13,489 nucleotides of DNA, taken from NCBI GenBank assembly GCA_037444305.1, contig JBBIMP010000072.1, positions 1-13,489 on the forward strand. Direction: 5' to 3'. Position numbers and translations under genes: made by a program. The stretch's first letter is position 1. The number at the start of each line of letters is the position of its first letter. The notes beneath the pieces are model-generated. The model ran no database searches. It was not told where the DNA came from and was given only the letters and a program-made list of their open reading frames with translations. Below are positions 1-13,433 of the stretch, in pieces. This DNA comes from JBBIMP01 sp037444305 (GTDB lineage Bacteria > Acidobacteriota > UBA6911).

Positions 1-245
1 CCGATGTCGTACGCCAGGTGCGGCCGCAGGCGTCGCCAGTTCCCCTCCCCGAGGGACCGATCGACCTGCAGGAGTTCCTGGCCGAAACCGAGCGCAACCT
101 CATATCTCGCGCGCTGGAGCGGTCGCGAGGGAACCAGACCGAGGCCGCGCGCGAACTCGGGCTCACCAGGCCGTCGTTGCGCCACCGGATCCAGGTTCTG
201 GGCATCGATGCCTCGGCCTATCGAAGCAACGGCTCAGATTCCTGA
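1..245 (+). CDS. Sigma-54-dependent response regulator, C-terminal Fis-type DNA-binding end (partial, PilR/NtrC-like)
   Basis: Only the last ~80 codons are present; the gene enters from the left edge in the frame that begins at base 3 and stops with TGA at 243-245. The visible part has a helical linker (LQEFLAETERNLISRALE) followed by a Fis-type helix-turn-helix (GNQTEAARELGLTRPSLRHR, then IQVLGI). This is the standard C-terminus of NtrC-family enhancer-binding proteins, which bind upstream sites as oligomers and remodel sigma-54 RNA polymerase with an AAA+ domain. That AAA+ domain and any receiver domain lie outside the window. The next gene is a pilin with a clear sigma-54 promoter, matching the pilR-pilA neighbourhood of Myxococcus and Geobacter, so PilR is the likely identity by inference. 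The domain assignment is firm; the specific regulator name is not. A GTG at 18 opens the same frame but is internal, because coding continues upstream of it. Confidence 0.8.
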   Translation, partial: DVVRQVRPQASPVPLPEGPIDLQEFLAETERNLISRALERSRGNQTEAARELGLTRPSLRHRIQVLGIDASAYRSNGSDS

Positions 246-292
246 AATCCCGCACCGCCTGGGCAAACTACCGCTGTATCCGGTAATGAATC

Positions 293-323
293 TCATCAAG
301 CGCGTTTGATGAAAATCGTCAAA
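293..323. promoter_or_regulatory. Clustered inverted repeats, candidate enhancer (UAS) for the sigma-54 activator
   Basis: Three related half-sites lie in 31 bases: TCATCAA at 293-299, its perfect inverse TTGATGA at 306-312 (6-base spacer), and CGTCAAA at 317-323. The last forms a second, imperfect dyad with TTTGATG at 305-311 (6 of 7 positions match, 5-base spacer). The cluster is centred about 165-170 bases upstream of the predicted pilin transcription start, a usual distance for enhancer-binding-protein sites. There is no U-tract after it, so it does not look like an intrinsic terminator for the regulator gene. The enhancer role is inferred from symmetry and position. Confidence 0.45.
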
Positions 324-450
324 AACGGTTCACCCTCAGGGATTCCATCGTTGGCGAGTCTGAGGACAGCCGGACGCGAAATAATATTAAGCGCTTTTAT
401 TTGTGTGGTTTATGGCTGCAACAAAAAACCTTCTAGCGAATGGAGGCAAT

Positions 451-466
451 TGGCACGCCGATTGCT
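451..466 (+). promoter_or_regulatory. Sigma-54 (RpoN) promoter of the pilin gene
   Basis: The sequence TGGCACGCCGATTGCT matches the -24/-12 consensus TGGCACGNNNNTTGCW. The invariant GG (452-453) and GC (464-465) are separated by exactly 10 bases. Transcription would begin near 477, leaving a leader of about 36 bases before the pilin start at 513. The bases at 370-430 are AT-rich, which would favour bending between the candidate enhancer (293-323) and the promoter. I found no equally good sigma-70 promoter here. Confidence 0.88.
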
Positions 467-512
467 ACTCCCCCAGTGACCATTTTACCAATCCATGGAG
501 AGGAGATTTGGA

Positions 513-1013
513 ATGAAGAAAGAACAGGGTTTTTCGCTCGTAGAGCTGCTGATCGTCGTGGCGATCATCGCCATCATCGCCGCGATCGCGATCCCGAGCA
601 TGCTCACCGCCAGGAAGGCTTCCAACGAGGCGGGGGCCATTCAGGGATGCCGCACAGCGGGTTCGGCGCAGGTCGCTTTCGCTTCGACCAACAATCAGAA
701 CTACACCACCTTGCAGATCCTTGCGGAAACAGGTTTTTTGGATGGTCGCTATATAAGCGGCTTCAATGGCTATAACTACACAGACGAGACAGCCATTGCT
801 TGCACCGATACAATATGTCCACCTATGTTGAACGCTGATGGTGGGTTTTCCGTTACAGCAACACCGGCTAGCGCGGGGGCAGCCCGATATACCTACGGGA
901 TTGCTGCTGACCAGGTCGTTCGGTATTTGGGCACGAACGACGGCACAGTTCCTACGGGTTTGAGTGAGGGAGATGCCATCGGCAAGGCGGGCGGCTCCGG
1001 CGGCGGTCCCTAA
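513..1013 (+). CDS. pilA: Type IV pilin (prepilin), PilA-like
   Basis: This 166-residue prepilin has a short charged leader MKKEQG, a prepilin-peptidase site between G6 and F7, and the mature start FSLVELLIVVAIIAII. Glu is at mature position 5 and a long hydrophobic assembly helix follows. The protein should be cleaved and N-methylated by PilD at the inner membrane and polymerised into a pilus by the PilB/PilC machinery. The globular part carries Cys46, Cys97 and Cys102 (precursor numbering) and ends in a glycine-rich tail. An ATG at 495 is in frame, but GGAG at 502-505 lies 7 bases before the ATG at 513, and the N-terminal pattern requires the shorter form. A sigma-54 promoter precedes it. 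GC content falls to roughly 42-48% at 721-840 against about 62% over the conserved N-terminal codons. A minor pilin or pseudopilin is the alternative, but the dedicated sigma-54 promoter favours a major pilin. Confidence 0.88.
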   Translation: MKKEQGFSLVELLIVVAIIAIIAAIAIPSMLTARKASNEAGAIQGCRTAGSAQVAFASTNNQNYTTLQILAETGFLDGRYISGFNGYNYTDETAIACTDTICPPMLNADGGFSVTATPASAGAARYTYGIAADQVVRYLGTNDGTVPTGLSEGDAIGKAGGSGGGP

Positions 1014-1042
1014 GAAAAGCTAACGCAGCACACAAAATCAAC

Positions 1043-1074
1043 GAAAAAGGCGGGGCGAAAGCTCCGCCTTTTTC
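1043..1074. terminator. Bidirectional intrinsic terminator between the pilin gene and rpoC
   Basis: A 14-bp stem pairs 1043-1056 with 1061-1074 around a GAAA loop, with a single G-U pair in the plus-strand transcript. The lower stem is A5 on the left and T5 on the right, so transcripts from either strand end in a U-run. It lies 29 bases after the pilin stop and 32 bases after the rpoC stop, so it can terminate both convergent transcripts. Confidence 0.9.
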
Positions 1075-1106
1075 ATTTTCCACCTTAGTCCTGCCCGCAC
1101 AATCGA

Positions 1107-5291
<4,185 letters not shown>

Positions 5292-5296
5292 TGGAA

Positions 5297-5303
5297 CCCT
5301 CCC
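5297..5303 (-). promoter_or_regulatory. Ribosome binding site that fixes the TTG start of rpoC
   Basis: On the minus strand GGGAGGG ends 5 bases before the TTG at 5291-5289. This is the only strong Shine-Dalgarno sequence near the N-terminus. With the in-frame TGA upstream and no ATG or GTG between, it supports translation beginning at TTG. Confidence 0.75.
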
Positions 5304-5363
5304 AATCCTAGAGGTTCACCGTCCTCGTGACCTTCCGTTCACTTCCCCGCGCGCCGGAGCGGC

Positions 5364-9659
<4,296 letters not shown>

Positions 9660-9974
9660 TTAAGGATTTCCCTCGACGCCTGTGTTGCCGGAGTCATGCT
9701 TGACTTGATACGGAAAAAGCCGTGAGGAAGGCGGACGAATGCCCGGAGCGCCCGGGGGCGCCCTGGGATCCGCATGCCGTAGTCCGCGCTCGTATCTTCA
9801 ATTCGGTTAGATCCGAAGTGCCGCGGCACTTTAACCTCGTGTTTCGGTGGAGGCTCGCCCCCCATGTCGCTGCCCGGCGATCGGGGGAGCTCTGTCACTG
9901 CAGCGGGGCAACCCGCTCCGCCCGGCGCCCCGCGTGGCAGGGCCCGGAGCGGAACAACGGGATCGGGCAGGGTA
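9660..9974 (-). promoter_or_regulatory. rplL-rpoB intergenic region with strong inverted repeats (possible processing/attenuation site)
   Basis: This 315-base spacer has no convincing gene. In transcript order it holds three structures. First is an 8-bp stem (9945-9952 with 9913-9920, CGGAGCGG type) around a 24-base loop. Second is a perfect 16-base palindrome AAGTGCCGCGGCACTT at 9816-9831, flanked by GGTTA/TAACC (9832-9836 with 9805-9809), which extends the hairpin past a 6-base bulge. Third is a GCGCCC/GGGCGC hairpin at 9748-9761. A competing TTCGG/CCGAA stem (9803-9807 with 9814-9818) shares bases with the palindrome. None is followed by a U-run, so a simple intrinsic terminator is unlikely. 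In E. coli the equivalent spacer, of similar length, contains an attenuator and an RNase III site that set the ratio of L12 to polymerase. A similar role is inferred here from position and structure. Confidence 0.5.
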
Positions 9975-10367
9975 CTACTTGATTTCGACGCTGGCGCCGG
10001 CTTCTTCGAATTTCTTCTTGATCGACTGGGCCTCGTCCTTGGAGACGCCCTCCTTGACGGGCTTCGGGGCGCCTTCCACCAGGTCCTTGGCTTCCTTGAG
10101 CCCGAGGCTGGTGACTTCGCGGACGGCCTTGATCACGTTGATCTTCTTGTCGCCGACGGCGCTCAGGACGACGGTGAACTCGGTCTGTTCCTCCGCCGCA
10201 GCCTTGGCCTCGCCCGCACCCGCGCCCGCGGCTCCGCCCGCCATCACAGGCATGGCGGCCGCCGCGCTGACGCCGTATTTCTCCTCGAGGCTCTTGACCA
10301 GGTCCGAGATCTCCATCATCGTGGCCTGATCGATCCATTCCATCACTTCGTTCTTCGTAATCGCCAT
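9975..10367 (-). CDS. rplL: 50S ribosomal protein L7/L12
   Basis: A complete 130-residue L12 (E. coli 121), the acidic stalk protein that binds L10 as dimers and recruits and stimulates translational GTPases such as EF-Tu and EF-G. Residues 1-35 form the N-terminal dimerisation helices. Residues 36-59 are an Ala/Gly-rich flexible hinge, somewhat longer than in E. coli. Residues 60-130 are the globular C-terminal domain, with the factor-contacting stretch INVIKAVREVTSLGLKEAK and the closing GASVEIK. The start ATG at 10365-10367 has GGGAG about 6 bases upstream. It lies 50 bases after rplJ, so the stalk proteins are co-transcribed, and 315 bases before rpoB. Confidence 0.98.
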   Translation of the reverse strand: MAITKNEVMEWIDQATMMEISDLVKSLEEKYGVSAAAAMPVMAGGAAGAGAGEAKAAAEEQTEFTVVLSAVGDKKINVIKAVREVTSLGLKEAKDLVEGAPKPVKEGVSKDEAQSIKKKFEEAGASVEIK

Positions 10368-10417
10368 CTCTAACTCCCTGAAAGGTTTTTAAAATTGATG
10401 ACCCTGATCCCGGCGGA

Positions 10418-10924
10418 CTACTTTTCAATCTGCTTGACGACCATGGCCAGATCCCGGACCGGCGCCTTGAGCACCGTCGCCAGCCGCTGCATCGGCGCCT
10501 TGAGGACGTAGGCCAGGCGCCCGAGCAGAACCTCCCGCGACGGCATCGAAGCGATGCTCTGGATTTCCTCGGCGGCCACCACCTTGCCCTCGACCATGGC
10601 CGCCTTGAACCGGAGATTGGGATTGGCCTTGACGGCCTCGGAGAGCAGCTTGGCCAGCCCGACCACGTCCTTGGGGTGGCAGGCGATCGCCGTGGGGCCC
10701 TCGAAGTGCCCGCTGAGCTTGTCCAGGCTGGTGTCCTTCGCGGCCAGCTTGGCCAGGGTGTTCTTGACCACGAAGTAGCGGCCGTCGATCTCCCGGATCT
10801 TGCGGCGCAGCTCGGTCGCGTCCACGACTTTCAGCCCGACGTAGTTGATCAGAAACGCGCTGTGGATCTGCCGGAAGGTCTCGCCGAGCGTCTCCACCGT
10901 TTGCTGCTTCTCTGCTCTGTCCAT
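10418..10924 (-). CDS. rplJ: 50S ribosomal protein L10
   Basis: A complete 168-residue L10 (E. coli 165). It anchors the L7/L12 stalk to 23S rRNA together with L11, and with L12 it represses its own operon in other bacteria. The N-terminal RNA-binding domain includes NYVGLKVVDATELRRKIRE, the VVKNTLAKLA stretch and FEGPTAIA. The C-terminal helix that carries L12 dimers (about 135-168) has a repeated unit, LAYVLKAP then LATVLKAP then LAMVVK, suggesting two or three L12-dimer sites. ATG at 10922-10924 is the start. The Shine-Dalgarno candidate GAGGTGG lies rather far upstream (about 10-13 bases) and a closer GGA is weaker, so initiation may depend on leader structure. rplA precedes it by 134 bases. 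Confidence 0.97.
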   Translation of the reverse strand: MDRAEKQQTVETLGETFRQIHSAFLINYVGLKVVDATELRRKIREIDGRYFVVKNTLAKLAAKDTSLDKLSGHFEGPTAIACHPKDVVGLAKLLSEAVKANPNLRFKAAMVEGKVVAAEEIQSIASMPSREVLLGRLAYVLKAPMQRLATVLKAPVRDLAMVVKQIEK

Positions 10925-11058
10925 GATTCCGTTGCCACCTCAAGTAACCGCGGGGCCCGGCGCCTTCCCGCGCCCTCTGCCGTCCGCCGCTGCGGCGGGC
11001 CGGCCCCGCTCGTTGATCCCCGATTCCCGCCGCCCGGCGGGGAACCCGCGCGCCGGTC
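10925..11058 (-). promoter_or_regulatory. rplJ leader, candidate L10-L12 autoregulatory region
   Basis: This 134-base, very GC-rich spacer between rplA and rplJ contains several potential hairpins: TTCCCGCC/GGCGGGGAA around 11024-11043, CCGCCGC/GCGGCGG around 10984-10998, and a CGCGGG/CCCGCG pair just before the GAGGTGG ribosome-binding candidate of rplJ. The L10-L12 complex binds the equivalent leader in E. coli and Bacillus and represses translation. I could not match a kink-turn consensus by eye, so the assignment rests on position and hairpin content. Confidence 0.4.
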
Positions 11059-11760
11059 CTACTGGGGCCGGGCCTCCAGGGTGCTTTCGTCCACGAATAT
11101 TCCCGGGCTCATGGTCGAGGAGAGCGAAATGCTTCTCACGTACTTCCCCTTGCTGGAGGGGGGCTTGGCCCGGACGATCGCGTCGATGAGCGCCTTGGCG
11201 TTGTCGTAGAGGCTCTGCTGCTCGAACCGGATCTTGCCGCAGGGCGCGTGGACGATGCCGGTCTTGTCGACGCGGAACTCCACCTTGCCCGCCTTGATCT
11301 CCTTGATCGCCTTGCCGACGTCGAAGGTCACGGTCCCGGTCTTGGGATTGGGCATCAGGCCCCTCGGCCCCAGGACCTTTCCGAGCTTGCCGACGCTGCG
11401 CATCATGTCCGGCGTGGCCACCACCGCGTCGAAGTCCAGCCAGCCCTCGGCGATGCGCTCCACGATGTCGTCCCCGCCGACGTCGTCCGCCCCGGCGTCG
11501 CGCGCTTCCTTCACCTTGTCGCCGGAGGTGATGGCGATCACGCGCTTGGTCTTGCCGAGGCCGTGGGGCAGCAGCACCGTGCCGCGCACCATCTGGTCCG
11601 CGTGCTTCGGGTCCACCCCCAGCTTCATGGAGATCTCGACCGTCTCGTTGAACTTCGCGAAAGCGATCTTCTTCAGCAGCACGATCGCCTCCTCCAGCGG
11701 ATAGAGCTTCTGCTCCACCGTGGCAGCCGCTTTCCTGTAGTTCTTTCCCGCTTTGGGCAT
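11059..11760 (-). CDS. rplA: 50S ribosomal protein L1
   Basis: A complete 233-residue L1 (E. coli 234). It forms the mobile L1 stalk on 23S rRNA, which helps release the E-site tRNA, and in other bacteria it represses the L11-L1 mRNA. Diagnostic segments are DPKHADQMVRGTVLLPHGLG, the central domain with ATPDMMRSVGKLGKVLGPRG followed by LMPNPKTGTV, and the C-terminal KPPSSKGKYVRSISLSSTM. A GTG two codons upstream (11766) is in frame, but GAGG sits 7 bases before the ATG at 11758-11760 and only one base before the GTG. ATG, giving MPKAGKNYRK, is therefore the start. The 50-base gap after rplK contains a 7-bp GCCGGCC/GGCCGGC hairpin (11781-11803). Confidence 0.97.
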   Translation of the reverse strand: MPKAGKNYRKAAATVEQKLYPLEEAIVLLKKIAFAKFNETVEISMKLGVDPKHADQMVRGTVLLPHGLGKTKRVIAITSGDKVKEARDAGADDVGGDDIVERIAEGWLDFDAVVATPDMMRSVGKLGKVLGPRGLMPNPKTGTVTFDVGKAIKEIKAGKVEFRVDKTGIVHAPCGKIRFEQQSLYDNAKALIDAIVRAKPPSSKGKYVRSISLSSTMSPGIFVDESTLEARPQ

Positions 11761-11810
11761 TTCCACACCTCGAATTCCGCGCCGGCCTTCAGCCGCGGCC
11801 GGCGGCCTGT

Positions 11811-12236
11811 CTAATCCTCGACTTCCAGCCCCATGCTGCGGGCGGTTCCCAGGACGGTCTTGACCGCCGCCTCCAGGTTGGGCGCGTTCAGGTCCGGCAT
11901 CTTGGTCTGGGCGATCTCCTTCACCTGCTTCATCGACACCTTTCCGACCTTGCTCTTGTTCGGCTCGCCCGAGCCCTTGGCGATGTTGGCGGCCTTTTTG
12001 AGCAGGATGGCCGCGGGCGGCGTCTTGGTGACGAACGAATACGTCCGGTCGCCGTACACGGTGACCACTACGGGGATGATCAGCCCCTCCTGCTTGGCGG
12101 TCTTCGCGTTGAAGGCCTTGCAGAAGTCCATGATGTTGAGCCCGTGGGGGCCGAGCGCGGAGCCGACCGGCGGCGCCGGCGTGGCCTTGCCTGCGGCCAC
12201 CTGCAGTTTTATGTTTCCGATGATCTTCTTGGCCAT
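11811..12236 (-). CDS. rplK: 50S ribosomal protein L11
   Basis: A complete 141-residue L11 (E. coli 142). It binds the GTPase-associated centre of 23S rRNA next to the L10-L12 stalk and is needed for RelA activation during stringent response in characterised species. The N-terminal domain has the proline-rich switch helix (KATPAPPVGSALGPHGLNIM then DFCKAFN), and the C-terminal RNA-binding domain contains VSMKQVKEIAQTKMPDLNA. Start ATG at 12234-12236 has GGAG 5 bases upstream. It follows nusG after 55 bases that contain a compact hairpin and is co-transcribed with rplA. Confidence 0.98.
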   Translation of the reverse strand: MAKKIIGNIKLQVAAGKATPAPPVGSALGPHGLNIMDFCKAFNAKTAKQEGLIIPVVVTVYGDRTYSFVTKTPPAAILLKKAANIAKGSGEPNKSKVGKVSMKQVKEIAQTKMPDLNAPNLEAAVKTVLGTARSMGLEVED

Positions 12237-12261
12237 TCGAACTCCATAAGTGCCGGCGCCG

Positions 12262-12287
12262 CGGGCGCTCGCCGCCCGGCGCGCCCG
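12262..12287 (-). promoter_or_regulatory. Bulged hairpin in the rplK leader (candidate L1 feedback site)
   Basis: Just upstream of the rplK ribosome binding site, 12281-12287 pairs with 12262-12268 (CGGGCGC/GCGCCCG, 7 bp). A 2-base bulge (GA in the transcript) and a further 3-bp GCC/GGC stem with a GGGC loop follow. In E. coli, ribosomal protein L1 represses this operon by binding a structured site immediately before rplK. The position and asymmetric bulge agree with that, but sequence identity to the 23S L1 site was not checked. It could be only a GC-rich spacer fold. Confidence 0.35.
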
Positions 12288-12291
12288 GGGT

Positions 12292-12828
12292 CTAAACCTT
12301 TTCCACCTGCTCGGACTCCAGCTCCACCGGGGTGGCGCGCCCGAGGATCGTCAGCATGACCCGCAGCGTGTTCCGGTCCGGGTTCACGTCCTCGACCATC
12401 CCGGTGAAGTCCTTGAAGGGCCCGTCGATGATCTTCACCGCGTCCCCGTGGTCGAAGGTGAACTTCGGCTTGGGCTGCTCCGCCGTTACCGAGACACGGT
12501 TGACCACCTCGTCGATCTCCTCCTCGGTCAGCGCCGTCGGCTTCTTGCCGGTGCTGATGAAGCGCGTGACCTTGGGCGTGCCCCGCACCACGTGCCAGGC
12601 CTCGTCGGTCATGTCCATCTCGACCAGGATGTAGCCGGGGAAGGTCAGCCGCTTGGTGATGACCTTCTTGCCCCCCTTGATCTCCACCACGTCCTCGGTG
12701 GGGATCAGGATCTGGCCGATGCAGTCCCCCAGGTCGTACGCCTGGATGCGGTTCATCAGGCTCTCGGCGACCTTGCGCTCGTAGCCGGAGTACGTGTGGA
12801 TGATGTACCACTTCTTTGAGCTTTCCAT
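12292..12828 (-). CDS. nusG: Transcription elongation/antitermination factor NusG
   Basis: A complete 178-residue NusG (E. coli 181). It binds the beta' clamp helices and beta gate loop of elongating RNA polymerase, and its KOW domain contacts Rho or ribosomal protein S10. The NGN domain spans about 5-112 (KKWYIIHTYSGYERKVAESL at its start, TFPGYILVEM near 62-71, VRGTPKVTRFI near 81-91). The KOW domain spans about 122-175 (DHGDAVKIIDGPFKDFTGMV). There is no large insertion between the domains. ATG at 12826-12828 has only a weak GGA-type ribosome binding site, and the secE stop is 16 bases upstream, so translation may be coupled to secE. The gene sits in the conserved secE-nusG-rplK order. Confidence 0.98.
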   Translation of the reverse strand: MESSKKWYIIHTYSGYERKVAESLMNRIQAYDLGDCIGQILIPTEDVVEIKGGKKVITKRLTFPGYILVEMDMTDEAWHVVRGTPKVTRFISTGKKPTALTEEEIDEVVNRVSVTAEQPKPKFTFDHGDAVKIIDGPFKDFTGMVEDVNPDRNTLRVMLTILGRATPVELESEQVEKV

Positions 12829-12844
12829 ACGTCCGTCTTCCCGA

Positions 12845-13072
12845 TCAGCTTGACAGAGTGCGCAGCAGGAAGCCCATGGCGGGCCCGACGATCAAATCCA
12901 CGATCCAGAGAAAAAAGCCGAAAAAGAACACCGCCACGATGACCACGATGGTCGTCCCGGTCAGCTCGCGCCGGGTCGGCCAGGAGACGTTGTTCAGTTC
13001 CTTGCGCGTGTCTTTCGTGAAATTCAGGAAGTTCCCGAAGGAATCCTTTATCTTTGCAAAAAATCCGTTCAT
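12845..13072 (-). CDS. secE: Preprotein translocase subunit SecE
   Basis: A 75-residue short-type SecE with one transmembrane segment. SecE clamps the SecY channel in the inner membrane. The cytoplasmic amphipathic part carries NFTKDTRKELNNVSWPTRRE, with the family motif of an acidic residue followed by V-x-WP. The membrane helix spans about 40-70 (TIVVIVAVFFFGFFLWIVDL). E. coli SecE has two further N-terminal helices that are absent here, as in most bacteria. The same frame is open upstream to about 13390, but that stretch runs through the tRNA gene and across rpmG and is not protein coding. ATG at 13070-13072 has GGAG about 10 bases upstream. It lies between the tRNA gene and nusG. Confidence 0.95.
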   Translation of the reverse strand: MNGFFAKIKDSFGNFLNFTKDTRKELNNVSWPTRRELTGTTIVVIVAVFFFGFFLWIVDLIVGPAMGFLLRTLSS

Positions 13073-13148
13073 CGGAATAAGACTCCACGAAAGTCGTTTG
13101 GTCCCGCCGCCTGCGCCCCGCGTTTCCGGGGAATAGCTCGCAGGTTGG

Positions 13149-13224
13149 TGGCAGGCCAGGAGGGACTCGAACCCCCAGCCCTCGGTTTTGGAGACCGATG
13201 CTCTGCCAATTGAGCTACTGGCCT
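13149..13224 (-). tRNA. trnW: tRNA-Trp (anticodon CCA)
   Basis: This is a full cloverleaf on the minus strand. The 7-bp acceptor stem is AGGCCAG/CTGGCCT, the D stem GCTC/GAGC has an AATTGGCA loop, and the anticodon stem TCGGT/ACCGA has loop CTCCAAA with anticodon CCA. The variable loop is 5 bases, and the T arm is GGGGG-TTCGAGT-CCCTC with one G-U pair. The discriminator base is G, as required for Trp. The tRNA body is 73 bases (13152-13224), and the 3' CCA is encoded at 13149-13151. It lies between rpmG and secE in the same direction, so it is probably cut out of the operon transcript. The tuf/tRNA-Trp/secE order is widespread in bacteria. Confidence 0.98.
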
Positions 13225-13259
13225 GCAACAACCGCTGCGCCGCTCGGTCGGGAGCCCGC

Positions 13260-13409
13260 CTAGCGGGTCTCCTTGTGCGGCGTGTGCGCGCGGCAACGAT
13301 GGCAAAACTTCTTGAGCTCGAGCCGCTCCGTCGTCGTCTTCTTGTTCTTGGTCGACGTGTAGTTGCGGCTCTTGCACTTGGTGCATTCAAACGTGATGAT
13401 GTCTCGCAT
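13260..13409 (-). CDS. rpmG: 50S ribosomal protein L33
   Basis: A 49-residue L33, a small surface protein of the large ribosomal subunit. The sequence begins MRDIITFECTKCKSRNYTST and ends KKFCHRCRAHTPHKETR. It has two cysteine pairs (C9-x2-C12 and C37-x2-C40), which mark the zinc-binding (C+) form. Length and motifs match the family. ATG at 13407-13409 has an AAGGA-type ribosome binding site 3-4 bases upstream. It lies 24 bases after tuf and 35 bases before the tRNA-Trp gene. Confidence 0.95.
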   Translation of the reverse strand: MRDIITFECTKCKSRNYTSTKNKKTTTERLELKKFCHRCRAHTPHKETR

Positions 13410-13433
13410 GCTTCCTTCCGGCCGTCCGGGCGC

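Noticed and set aside
495..512. Upstream ATG start for the pilin
   Set aside because: It would overlap the ribosome binding site and lengthen the prepilin leader. MKKEQG followed by F is the expected short leader, and GGAG is well placed for 513.
440..775. 111-codon plus-strand frame overlapping the pilin gene
   Set aside because: It overlaps the sigma-54 promoter and the pilin in another frame, and the translation has no recognisable domain.
9691..9715. TTGACT...GATACG, which looks like pieces of a sigma-70 promoter on the plus strand
   Set aside because: Spacing between -35-like and -10-like elements is poor, and it would drive antisense transcription with no gene to serve.
11761..11766. 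GTG start two codons upstream for rplA
   Set aside because: The ribosome binding site GAGG is one base from GTG but an ideal 7 bases from ATG at 11760.
12845..13390. 181-codon version of secE
   Set aside because: The extra N-terminal codons translate the tRNA-Trp gene and an off-frame of rpmG. The true start is the ATG at 13072, giving a normal 75-residue SecE.
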